Below, piece after piece: positions 1 to 10,186 of a DNA stretch of 64,000 nt. Positions within the stretch are counted from its first letter, which is position 1. Each line of letters opens with the position of its first letter. This DNA is from Grammothele lineata (Eukaryota > Basidiomycota > Agaricomycetes > Polyporales > Polyporaceae). The position numbers were made by a program, and so were the translations under genes. Under the pieces are notes generated by a model, which saw nothing but the letters and a program-made list of their open reading frames with translations, searched no databases and was not told the DNA's origin. Where the stretch lies: the NCBI GenBank assembly GCA_002150815.3, contig NDFF03000004.1:1-64000 (forward strand), given 5' to 3'.

Positions 1-825
1 TCGAATGACTCCGAGACTAGGGTGCTGATTAGATAGGCGCTCATCTGTCTCAATGACTCGTTTTGGGCTCCACTGGCTCTCGCGAGGTTTTCGGTCAATA
101 TCTTCATCCACACTCACTCCCATACCACCAAATTTTATGTACCCATTCTCTACGTAGTCCTAAACACACATGGTCATTTTCAGGTGACCGATGTCTCAAT
201 TGAGCAAATCACGGCGGAAATAAATTTCGGCGTCTCAACCAGCGGTAGATGACTGTATCCCGGGCCGGAAGGTTTTGGCTGAGTCATCAACCACTTGCCG
301 AAGTTCGGCTTCCGACTCGTCACTGCTCCGAGTCGGCCACCTTGCTCTCGCTACTAGTTACTAGTAGCCATCTAGCACCACTCAGTCCTGAATGAGAAGC
401 TCTCCCATCAGTGAATCAACACCTCTTGTGCGGTTTATAGTACACGGCGAACTATTGCGTCGTCAGCGCGTCGAATGGCTTTGATGACGTGCGGCTACTG
501 GGATAGTAGTAATACGGCGACTGGTGTCGAAGGTGAAAATTGTCATATCACTATGCACCTATGAGTCTAGCTGTTCTACTCAGGTAGGTAAGGCTTTTCT
601 TTTGTCCTCTTCTCACGCGCTGAATACTCTAAGGTTTGTAGCCCTAATTTGCCTATAGAAGATGACGAGAGTGCACTCGTGAACGCCCACGCTGTATTAA
701 GTAGAACTTCTTGTGCTGCGGTAACCTCCCATCCTCCCGTGTCCAGCCCCGGGAAGTCTTGCAAAACCGGCCAGGGCTGTCTCCCCAGAATCTAATCCAT
801 CCCTTCATCCTTTTACCTACGCCGA
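1..825. other. intergenic / upstream region of gene A
   Basis: No convincing gene is visible. The 150 bp before gene A resemble the region upstream of its paralogue B (read on the minus strand from 40649 upward); shared short blocks such as GTGCTGCGGTAAC suggest the duplication included the promoter. At about 258-320 there is a stretch with a Gcn4/AP-1-like TGAGTCAT and the palindrome GCCGAAGTTCGGC that recurs in diverged form at about 5505-5570. Confidence 0.5.
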
Positions 826-2365
826 ATGTCCTCCCACATGACTTCCCCATCTGCTATGTACACCAATCGCCCCCGTCGAGGACGGGGTTCCTACTCCAGC
901 TACGGCGCTACTCATCCCTCGGACTATGTCGCACTCCCCCCAGCCCGCGAGATTACTCAGGGACTCAGGGAGACGCCCATCCGAACACTCATCAAACCTG
1001 TGGTGAATTTTAGTCCCGGGGAGTTCATCAAACCAGAGAACGTCAAGTACGTCGGCTCGTACAACTGGGTGGACGACGATCCCCATCCGACGATCATTGT
1101 TCCCGGTGAGTGTCCTTTCACGACATGTTCAACGGACTGCTGTTCACGTGCGTATGCGGTATCAGGATCTCCTCCGGAATGGCGTAGCCGCGAATTCCCG
1201 TATCGCGTCCCGTTTGATCGCGGTCCACTCATGGTGGATCAGAACGCATTCCGGATGGGGGATGTAGCATCAGCCATGTTGCCCCTCTTTCGCGCTGCGG
1301 ACGTCATCGCAGAGGATACCCCCGATACCTCCGTGGACTGGCCCAATGTCGATATCGTCACAGACCGCAACAATCTCCGAAAACTTCTCCGCTGGATACA
1401 GCATCCAGAGACAGATCCAGGGAGAACGCATCCCGGCCCGGGCCCGAGCCGGGTGGAAACGATGCGGGGCGTCGACCCTCTGGAGGAATTTAGGATCGAC
1501 TTGCAGCTAGCCGGGACACATACCATTCTTTTACACCGCTGGGATAGACGCACGCGTGAGCTGGCGGAACCGCCACGCTCGGGGTGCGGCATCAACTTCG
1601 AGCGGGAGAGCACGACACCTGCGAAGGGGTGTGAGCGAGGACCCGGCCACCACCGCATCGTGCATTATGTGAGCTTTGATTCTCTCGTGTTGTTACGTCG
1701 CTCACGTAGATCCGGAATAGACACTCGACAACCTCAATTTCGTGGTGCGCAGTTGGGTCGACGCATGCCTTCCTCAATCTACCCCAGCGGCGACGGCTCC
1801 CGCCAGTGATGTAACCCCTTCCACATCCACCGCGCGGAAAACCAGTGGACTCTCCAACGTGGACAATCTCACGAACATACTCTCCGGGCTCAACGTCGCT
1901 CCTGCCCCGTCGTCGTCCGGGAGGAACGCTCAGAGCACTCAGCAGAGCGCCGACATCGACGTCATCCGCGCCGGCTCGATCGTCCCGCAGGGCGATCTCG
2001 TCGAATTGACAACCCGCTCGGTGCGGTACATAGACGAGTTCGACTGGACGGAGCAATACCCTCAGCTTTGCTTGTCTTGCATCCCACACCTCTTCCTCTC
2101 GGTACACGAACGCGGTGTGTTCTCGAAGATGATAAGGCATCAGTTCGGCGCTACCTCGCCTACGAGTGTTGAGAAGAGCGCACGGATAGCGCAGGGGTTT
2201 CGCAAATTGGTCGCGGTGCTGAAACTCGTACAGGATATAGCGATGGAGTATGGGAGGAGGGGAAGGCTAAGTCTGGTGTGCCGAGACGGACGACTGGAGG
2301 TGTTCGAACGGACGGAGGACGGCGCCATCCTGAAGGACGAGGAACTGGAACGGTTTGGCGTTTGA
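826..2365 (+). CDS. orphan basidiomycete protein, paralogue of gene B (gene A)
   Basis: Three exons, 826-1105, 1166-1668 and 1721-2365, give a 475-residue protein. Both introns (60 and 52 bp) sit exactly where those of paralogue B sit, with the same phases. The N terminus is Arg/Gly/Ser-rich (YTNRPRRGRGSYSS). Conserved blocks follow: SYNWVDDDPHPTIIVPG, then YRVPFDRG, TDRNNLRKLLRWIQHP, GCGINFERESTTP and GHHRIVHY. The C-terminal third contains a Ser-rich linker and a second conserved block ending in RFGV. I know this type as a widespread fungal family of unknown function that automated pipelines often call geranylgeranyl pyrophosphate synthetase. It has no DDxxD prenyltransferase motif, so that name is not supported. 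There is no signal peptide or membrane segment. The gene converges on a relic of the C family, as B does on C2. It looks intact. Confidence 0.85.
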
Positions 2366-2495
2366 TGTCACCCAGCGACCATGTTCATAGTCAGCATCCA
2401 GATACACGACGCTTGTACGTTTATGTCATGCAAGCCAAGACGAAGTGTGGTTCGTTCGCATATCATTTGGCCTAATCCGACAAGATACAGGTAAA

Positions 2496-2590
2496 TCATT
2501 GTCTATGAATGTCCCCTACGAATCGGCCGCCCGAGGGATGAATGACACGTATCAACGCGATGAAAGCCTGGTGCCTGTGCTTACTAGGCA
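2496..2590 (-). pseudogene. 3' tail relic of an XPA-C-like gene (C4)
   Basis: Read on the minus strand this ends in HPSGGRFVGDIHRQ and a stop, matching the C terminus of C2 (HPSGRRFAGEIDYD and stop). Similarity fades after about 30 codons and the rest of the gene is missing. The spacing to gene A (130 bp, convergent) matches the C2-B spacing, so this is probably the remnant of the copy that once paired with A. It is non-functional by itself. Confidence 0.7.
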
Positions 2591-2629
2591 TCCCATTTGA
2601 GTGGCACCTCGGATGAACGCTGCGGGTGC

Positions 2630-2815
2630 GGAACGAACGGTTTCCCGGCATTAGCTGGGTGGGACCCTGTGACGGGTGTGGGGACTCCGGACTTCGAGAA
2701 ACTGTTTGCAATTGTGTCAAACTCGACGCGCACGCCTCCCCAGACGACGAGTCTAGGGGTCTCCGGCCCCCTTGACGTGCTGTTGAAGGTCTTGCATTTG
2801 CTGACAAAGGACTAA
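2630..2815 (+). pseudogene. 3' tail relic of a sedolisin (tripeptidyl-peptidase) gene
   Basis: The frame encodes GFPALAGWDPVTGVGTPDF, the calcium-site end of sedolisins, and then a shortened linker and a tail ending LLKVLHLLTKD. It lines up with the last exon of the sedolisin at 33081-35349 (tail LLKILQSLTKS). About 20 residues of the Ser/Thr-rich linker are missing here. The propeptide, the Glu/Asp catalytic residues and the Ser motif are all absent, so no active protease can be made. The frame is still open to its original stop. Confidence 0.85.
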
Positions 2816-3126
2816 GGTGGGATGGACAATGGGCATATCTGCGTCGTAGTCGAGCGCCTTCGGGCTCGTATCCAGCTACATAAGAATGTTCTCACCAAGT
2901 CGAATTCAGAAAACGAGTTCGTATGGAGACAGCGGCGGTGGCTTATGTGGTTCGGATAGAATTATAATATGACGAACAGGGCTTCCGCCCATGATAGTAA
3001 TCATACAGGATAGCATAAGTAATGAGCCACGGCCGTCCAACGCACTTGAGGTAGTACGCCTATCTCGCTGGGCAAATCGCGTTAGGACTCAGCCAGCTGA
3101 GAAGTTCGACGACCCTCACCTCAATC
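2816..3126. other. intergenic
   Basis: Spacer between the sedolisin relic and the 3' end of C1. I see no gene, repeat or recognisable signal. Confidence 0.5.
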
Positions 3127-4565
3127 CTAACGACTCGTAACGCGCTGACGTCCTACATTCCGATAGCCCCGGGGATCGACAAATGGAAGCATATCGTTGT
3201 ACCGCTTCCCGACCTCGCCTTTGTTGCGAGAGCTCATGACGATAGGAGGAATCGCCCCAGGAGCTGACCCTTCGTGCGCAAGACGTCCCTCCAACCACTC
3301 GCCCCCACTGTCGTGCCAGGTGCTGTTTTGGCGGTCGTACGAAATCCCTGGAAGACAGTCGACATACTGCCGATGTAACTTCAGTGACCGCACGTAGGGA
3401 CGATACCAGAGTACCGACCTTGTCGTAGACCTCCCATCGGACCGTCTCCCACCCACCGTCGCCCACCCCATGAGCCTCGATGACTGCGATGAGCGCGAGA
3501 AACAGTTCGTTTAAGTATTCCTCGGTCCACTCATACCACATGTCATACTCGGGGTGCCAATTAACATGCTTCTCCAACCCGCCTACCTCGTCGCCGAACC
3601 GGCAAGACGACCCAAAGACGGGATACGTACTCGGAGCCTTCGCCGCCGCAGATAGCACCTCCCGCAACCTGTCGACGCTCGGTGAGGATGAAAGCATTTC
3701 AGACGGCCGCGTTGGGTAAGTTGGCGCGAGTTGGTGGAGAGCGCTCTTCATAGGCTCTTCCCGCTCCTTTTGCCTTTGAAATGGACCGCCAGGCCCTTCT
3801 GCGGCCCAGATGTACTCGTCGAGCGCGCCATTGCAAGCGACCCACAGCCATGGTGTCATAGCCTGCTTGACATGAAGGAGCGTAGGGGAAGAGCCGACGT
3901 GGGCGTCGTAACTGGGGTCGGGACGAAGAGAGACGATGGCGACGTAGCCGCGAGGATTGGCGTAGCTTCTCGGCTGCTCGAATTTGTCGAGGTTACCGTG
4001 TCTCTTCTTGTATTTCTCGCGAAGTTTTGCCAAACTGACAATGATCGACGTTACACTCCTCTCAACGTAGTGACTCGCACTTACTATGCGTCGAACTGTT
4101 CAGGACCCCCATGCTTCTCCCACGCCTTGCGCTCAACGTCACGTTCGTTATACAAGTACATAGGCCGGACGTGGCCTTTGACGACGGTCCTAGAAGGGTA
4201 CTTGCGTCAGACTGGCGACAGAAAAAGAGCAAGAGATAGCACAAACTTCGATGTTTCGAAGGTGAGCCCTTCGAGTTCCTTTTGATTTAACTTATACTGC
4301 CTTAGAGCGTAACTTTTTGCAATCTGCAAGAACGTCAGCTTGCATAGCACGAGTCCGAGAAGCAGAGGGGGCGAAGTGTCGAACTCACTGTCTCGGACGC
4401 TCTAACTTGAGAGGCCCTCCACTGAGCTGAGTCAATGGCGTCCACGGTGTCTACGGCATCGCCATCGCAGGTCCCGGATTTGCTAATGGGCTTGGAGGCG
4501 CTGGGGTGGACGTTTGTGGGCGTGTGGCGACTGGGGGACGTCTTCGACGGTTTCTCTTTGGGCAT
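3127..4565 (-). CDS. XPA C-terminal-domain-like orphan protein C1
   Basis: Five exons on the minus strand: 4565-4389, 4323-4247, 4189-4085, 4034-3419 and 3366-3127, giving 404 residues. Intron positions and phases are the same as in paralogue C2 (37587-38996); exon 2 is 77 nt in C1, C2 and pseudogene C3. After a Ser/Thr/Pro-rich N terminus comes IAKSYALRQYKLNQKELEGL and then MYLYNERDVERKAWEKHGG with EQFDAY. This layout (KxxAxxxYxLxxxxLxGL, a Met-xx-Tyr strand, then a long helix ending Trp-xx-xx-Gly-Gly) resembles the DNA-binding C-terminal subdomain of the repair factor XPA, but the XPA zinc finger is absent. The remainder (QPRSYANPRG, PWLWVACNGAL, GWETVRWEVYDKV) is specific to this family. 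Function unknown; nucleic-acid binding is an inference. The donor after exon 2 (GTTTGT) is weak. Confidence 0.8.
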
Positions 4566-6353
4566 AGGGACTGCAGTTGTGTGGAGAGCAGATAGAGGGC
4601 TGGGTCAAGTGGGGACGGTGGAGCAGTAGCGAGGATATAGGAGACTAGAGAGTGGTATATAGGGGCTTACGTTAGATTTGGTTAGCTGAGGGGATTGACG
4701 CCATGTGACGATTTACATTCCTTCGATAGGGGATAGCAACTCCGACTGCTTTCTGAGAGGCTAATATTTGTCCTATGACAACAGAAATTTATAGCTCGAA
4801 TCCACTTGATTGACACGAACCGTGTGTAGCGTAACTCGCAAGGGACGAGGACTCGCTACGCTCGAAGTACCAGAGCTTCGTGACTGTCCTTCTAAAAGCG
4901 TGCTTTTGCGACCTCCTGGCTAGGTATATGTATGCACAGACTTCATCCTTCCAATGCTATTTGGACGCTCCACGTCCATGCGCGGTACGTGACCCTACCG
5001 GCCTGAGGTCTTGAATACAGCGCATCTGCAAAGATACCGCGCGCATGACTCAGGGAGCATACCTTGGCAGGAATGACGTCGCATAATTCGAGTTTGTGTT
5101 GAATGTTTTCATGTGGCAGGAAATCTTCATCGGACACCTGGTGTCCCTGAATACATACACCACGGAGGAACACGACGACCGAGGAGGAGGCTGAAGTATG
5201 TGTAGTGGGAGCTTGGGATCGACTTGGCACCAACGAGTTGAAGCTTCAGCCGCTTCAAGTTCAGATGCTGAGGAGGTTAGCGCTCAAGAATATGCCGCTT
5301 AGTCAGTGAGATGGTCACGTGGTTTTTATGAACATCTCGGACACTCTTGAGTCTTGAACTCCTCGCCTCCAAGTCAACAGAAGGAAAGGCGGTCTGTTTT
5401 TTTTTCCCACCGCCGCCGCTAGTTCTGCATTCCTGAACGACATCTTCACGAGAAGCGGGAACGTTCCGCTGGCAGAGGCTCGCGCCAAATGTGGTGACGG
5501 CAGTCCCGGACCGGAACTAGCTGAGTCATCCATTCCGACTTGCCGAAGTGCGGCTTCGGAATGCGGGCCCCGGAATCCTCGACTTCCAAGCGTCTCAGAA
5601 CCGCGACTCAATCCGCACGGTAGGCGACCTTTATGCCATCACCTCAGTGCCTCTATTGCACTTTATACCACCCGATTAAATGCGTTGTGGGCGGTGCCCG
5701 TCAAATATCGCTGGTATGTCGCTAGTGTCATATTTTCTGGTTGAAGAAACGCCAACCGACTCCTGACTGTACAGTAACGGGAGGAGGACAGCACAGTGCT
5801 CTATTGAGTAGTGTCTGTGCATCCCCGTAGTAATGCGTAACCGCATGGCCCAATACACCATAGTGGCAGTCAGCAGCGACAGGCCTGTTCTCAGCAAGCA
5901 AGACTCGCCAAAACATATGCAGATTGTTCGCAACTCAAATTGTTCTTGCATTGCTCTTGTCCGCTAAAGGAACCGCCGCTTACTTCTGTCAGATGGCACA
6001 TGGGACCGGTCAACAGCCACCTTGGAACTCTGTTTCTTTCTCTCCGCCCTTCCTCTGACAACTTGGACACTTATGGTACAATCTTCCCTCTCTCATCCAT
6101 GTAGCGCCGATGTTGACTACGACGTTCCCCTTGTCTACATCGCAATGTCGGCCCGATGTCTCTCAAACATATCACACGCGTTCAGCAGCCATAGAATGTA
6201 TACGGCTACGAGGCGGTTCCCTGCCTTGTCCATGAGTGTCCTTCCATGTCTTGTACGGTCCGTGTGCGGTCGGAGCGGGACCGATGACAGCCTGACAATC
6301 GGAGCTGGAAGTCTCGACCGCCTGCTACAACATCAAAACACTACGCGAACAGC
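4566..6353. other. intergenic
   Basis: No gene supported. Open frames here, such as one of about 96 codons on the minus strand at 4943-5233, have no homologue in the window and no recognisable motif. At about 5505-5570 a diverged copy of the 258-320 element (CTGAGTCAT plus the near-palindrome GCCGAAGTGCGGC) is present. Confidence 0.5.
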
Positions 6354-6360
6354 TATAAAA
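6354..6360 (+). promoter_or_regulatory. TATA box of SDR1
   Basis: TATAAAA lies 46 bp before the SDR1 start codon. The inverted paralogue SDR2 has the same TATAAAAGC core 59 bp before its start, so the core promoter was probably duplicated with the gene. Confidence 0.65.
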
Positions 6361-6399
6361 GCATGCAGAGCTCGCGAGTTGGACACCAACACACCCAGC

Positions 6400-7446
6400 A
6401 TGACTATCTCAACCTCCAATAGCATACCCCGTGTCTGGCTCAGTGAGCACTCATCTTGCCTCTTTGCTGTGGGTGCTTATCCACTTTCACCACAGTCACT
6501 GGCTCGTCTACTGGGCTCGGACGTGCCCTGGTCGAGATCGTCCTTGCGCGAGGAGAGATCGTTGTCGCGACACTCCGCACACCCTCTGCGCTCAATGGCC
6601 TCGTCGCCGCGACCCGCTCGGATCGCCTCCTGGTTCTCCCGTGCGACGTGAACGTGCCCGCCCAAGTGACTGCCGCCTTTGCCCGTGCGTGCACAGCATT
6701 CGGGCGCGTCGACGTCGTAGTGAACAACGCCGCGTTCTTGAACCTGGGCGAGATCGAGAGCGTGGACGAGAAGCTCGCGCGGTCGGTGCTCGAGACGAAC
6801 TTCTGGGGCGCGCTCACGGTCACGAAGGAGGCCATGCGTGTGTTCAGGGAGGTCAATCCCCCCGGCGCCGGCGGACACCTCCTTCAGATCTCGTCGTACC
6901 TCGGGCTCGTAGGTTCCCCCGGCATGGCGTTCTATGTCGCGTCCAAATTTGGTATGCCTGTGCGCTGTCCGGTGCGGACCTGCCTGACGCCCTTTGTTTC
7001 GTAGCCCTCGAAGGAATGACAGAGACGCTTGCGGGGGAGCTTGATCCGAAGTGGAACATCAAGGTTCGCTTCTATGCATTCACTCCCACATACCATGATT
7101 TTCACTCACGCTGTCTCCCCACTACGAGCAGATCACTCTCATAGAACCAGGTTACGTCGTCAGTGAAGTCGTCGACAGGGCACAGAGCACCTGGTCCAAA
7201 GCGCATCCAGCATACGCCGCCAGCCCAGACGTGCCGACAACCAAGTGGCGGAATGAGGGCCGCCAAGTCGAGTGGAAGGACACGAAGAGGTCTGTAGACC
7301 TGTTCTACAGGGTGACAAAGCTTGAGCAGCCGCCGTTCCGCCTCGTTGTGGGACGCGACGCTATCACGGCCACCAGAGAGAAGGTAGCGGCATTGGCCAG
7401 CACGTTGGACAAGTACGAATCGTGGTCGAAGGGGCTAGAGCTGTAG
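6400..7446 (+). CDS. short-chain dehydrogenase/reductase (SDR1)
   Basis: Four exons, 6400-6442, 6496-6951, 7005-7063 and 7132-7446, give 290 residues. It is a classical SDR, a cytosolic NAD(P)-dependent oxidoreductase whose substrate cannot be read from sequence. Visible are the cofactor-binding TGSSTGLG (residues 16-23), VVVNNAAF, a catalytic Ser near 148 in QISSYLG, and the YVASK pair Tyr161/Lys165, followed by FALEGMTETLAGEL. Exons 2 and 3 are 456 and 59 nt, exactly as in the inverted paralogue SDR2, and intron phases match. The first intron splits the codon just before the glycine motif, which supports the short first exon. It resembles the fungal SDRs often annotated as retinol- or hydroxysteroid-dehydrogenase-like. 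A canonical TATA box precedes it. It appears intact. Confidence 0.9.
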
Positions 7447-7787
7447 ACGCGCATCTAAACTGTCTCTTGAAGATGTAGCTATCACGCTAGTGCCGAATAG
7501 TCGCATGTAACGGAGCGTACCCGAGCAACATTAATGATCCTGTACTTCACGCGTGGAAAGCAGACCAGCGATCATGGAAGTCCAGCCCTTCCAGTATACA
7601 TCCATGATCCTCGCGATACTCTCGGAAAAAGTCGGCAAGCACACTGCACACCAGAAGAATTACCCCAAAAAACACGTTCATTAGATTACATTCATTAATA
7701 CACATTATACTGGGCGTAGGTCATGACTCGTCGTTAGTCCTCCAGGGACGCATGATCGTGGATGTTGTCGTCTCCGTCTTGTAGCCT
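7447..7787. other. convergent intergenic spacer
   Basis: Spacer between the 3' ends of SDR1 and the chitinase. AT-rich around 7660-7710 (candidate polyadenylation region for both genes). No gene is seen. Confidence 0.5.
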
Positions 7788-8869
7788 CTACTGGAACGAG
7801 GTGCCCTTCGCGGCCTTGATCCAGGCGGCGTCCGCGTTAGGGAACTGGAAGGCCATGATACCGCCCTTCCAGCCACCAGCGACCGCCTGGTCAACGCACG
7901 TGCCGAGCGTCGCAGGGTCGATGAAGCCGTCGTTAGCATCGGACGCCCCTCCGGGCTTGCCGATGACGAGCTTATTGATGTCGAATCCGTTCGCAGGGAT
8001 CTGGAGGAGCGCGGAGCCCGTGAAGGGCGAACCGGCCGTGTTGATGAGGCCGTTACAGTCCGCGTAGAGACCCTGGTTGTAGAACTGGATGTTGTACTGC
8101 GGGCGCACCATGATGTCAGTTGCTGATGCAGGGAAGCAATCGCGAACAAACTCACGAAATCGATCATAGACCCAACGTTCTTGTTGATCGTCACGTACGC
8201 GCCCGCCTTGAACTGCGCGTTCGGCGCGAGCCAGGGCGCAAGCGGAGCGTGACTGAGGATGAACTGGCCCTGGGGCAGGGTCTGGCGAAGGGTCTGAGTG
8301 AAGGTGGTGACCCACGCCTCGGCCTTGCCATCGCCCGCGTTCATCGCGTCCAGGTCCTCGTAATCAACGTCGATACCGTCGAGCTGGTTGGCGGTGATGA
8401 ACTGCGCCATGGTGTTCGCAGTGGCGACCGGGTCCGCACCCTGAGAGGTGGGCTTGTCCGTCTCGCCGAACGCGGAAGCGACGATGTTGATACCGGCCGC
8501 AGCATACTCAGCCTTCTTCGCGGCCTTCTGGTCGGCCGGGAGGTTGGCATATGCGGCGACCTGGTCGGCCGGACCGTTAAGAGTGAGGAAGGAGAGGTTG
8601 ACGACGTTCCAGCCCTGTTATGACGCCTCTAGTGAGCTAGAGGACCGAGGATAGTTTCAAGATGTACTCACAGCCAGGTCAGTGGCCGCGGGCAGAACGT
8701 TCGCGTCGACGAAGCGATCCGTGTAGACGACGAACGCCGGGCTGGGGATAGAGGTGGCGCGCGAGACGAGAGGCGCGGCCTCGGGAACAGGAACAGCAAG
8801 GACGCTGCTCACGGAGGCCAGCGCCAGCGCGGCCGAGACGGAGGTGATCATGCGGGAGTAGGAGAACAT
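7788..8869 (-). CDS. secreted GH18 chitinase / endo-N-acetylglucosaminidase-like
   Basis: Three minus-strand exons, 8869-8672, 8614-8156 and 8096-7788, give 321 residues. The start is the ATG opening MFSYSRMITS; a hydrophobic signal peptide follows (ALALASVSSVLA), then a short pro-like segment. The GH18 signature DGIDVDYED spans residues 145-153, with Glu152 as predicted acid/base. The second intron removal joins MIDF to YNIQFYNQ, the typical GH18 Asp-x-Tyr...QFYN strand, which confirms the splice. It probably hydrolyses chitin or N-acetylglucosamine linkages outside the cell. There is no chitin-binding module or C-terminal anchor. It is flanked by two inverted SDR paralogues, with no evident functional link. 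TTTTATA at 9005-9011 gives a minus-strand TATAAAA 136 bp upstream. Confidence 0.9.
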
Positions 8870-10186
8870 CGCTAGGACGTGAAACAAAGAAAAAGCGGTA
8901 CGACGAAGAAGAACAAAAGCCGACTAGCGGACTTAGAATGTAAGAACGAATGCAAGTAATGAAGGTGAAGGGGGGTGAGGAACTTTGGCTGCGATTCTAC
9001 TTTGTTTTATACCCTTCAATGTGGCGGCGTTACGCCCGTACAAAGGACGACGGATGCGCCCCAGCAGAGCCGACATCATGCGTATCGAATCTGGGTGTTT
9101 CACCGGCATCGGGTCGTTACCTGTTGGACAAATTCAACTGCCCCGCGGTCAGCTCAAGGATGAGTTTGGGGAGACCACGCCCCCGGATACATCCGGCGAC
9201 CGTGACATCGTCGATCTTGATCACGCTCAGCGCTGGGCGAGGCGCAGGTTGAAGGTCATCATTGCCAGCGGCCGCAGAGCCTTCTCGCGGGAGTCCAGTG
9301 AGGGCCAGCCAGGTCACGAGCGCGGCTGGACACGGCTTGAGTCGCTTGATTGTCAAGATTGAATGTTGCGGTCGTGTCGAGGGTCGATGGCTCAACGGGC
9401 TGCATTGGAAGTAAGTCAGCATTGGAGATTACGCGCACTGCCCTATTGTCAATCCGTATGGCTTAGGATGGAGGTCCTGCCGACTCGGAGAATGGGATCA
9501 GCAACACGTTGAATGTGGGTTGATTCGGCGCCTGAAATTTGGCGGTATTTCCGAAGAGCGTTGCAAACGAGTCCGACGGGTCAGGCCGCACGTACGGTGG
9601 ATGAGTAGGAGTTTGCCCCTATAGGTCAATACCACTGATATCAAACAGGAGGGATTACTCAGGCATGAACCAGCTATTTATTCAATATGATGTTGCGTGC
9701 AAGAGACGACCGAAGTAGAGAACGAGAGTCTGGTGGCAGTCGGGAGTAAGGAGCTACGGTGGCTGGATCATCCGACACACAGCCTGCGACACAGGCTGCC
9801 ACGTGGCCTACGCTGACCGGTGTCCTCTCAGCGCTTAAACGCACATTCTAGCCTTACTCATAGTTGGGCGGCGAGCTCCCTTGTTCCTGCACTGTTGACC
9901 GCGATCACACGAGACTGGTCTTCGTTGCCCAGATGAAATTTGGCTATTATTAACTTGAACAAGATTGCTCATGTGTTGATCACACAGAAACTTCAGCTCT
10001 TAATCCACAAGGTAATATTTCCGAGCGACACCGGTTGGCTAGCCTGCCTGCGGTATAGAAGCATTACCCCAGCAAAAAAAGCTGCGTAACTTCACAACAA
10101 CGTGCAAGCAAAGTTCAGCTGCGTGTAGCGCCTACTGCGCCCCCATTGCGCCCCCATCTTCCCCATCTCATGGCTGCGTCCCGGGA
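8870..10186. other. intergenic, chitinase upstream region
   Basis: Contains the candidate chitinase TATA box (minus strand, 9011-9005). A minus-strand frame at 9117-9422 and overlapping plus-strand frames have no recognisable domain. Nothing else is supported. Confidence 0.5.

Larger units (their letters stand above)
826..4565 (+). repeat. segmental duplication, copy 1 (A, C4 tail, sedolisin tail, C1)
   Basis: This block holds paralogues or relics of every recognisable gene in 33081-40648, in opposite overall orientation. Gene A matches B. The C4 tail matches the 3' end of C2, at nearly the same distance from its convergent partner (130 bp here, 126 bp there). The sedolisin tail matches the last exon of the sedolisin gene. 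C1 is closest to pseudogene C3. The order of the C and sedolisin parts differs between the copies, so at least one later rearrangement or deletion happened. Confidence 0.8.

Noticed and set aside
826..2365. Naming genes A and B geranylgeranyl pyrophosphate synthetase
   Set aside because: No DDxxD motifs or prenyltransferase blocks are visible; the label appears to be a propagated database name.
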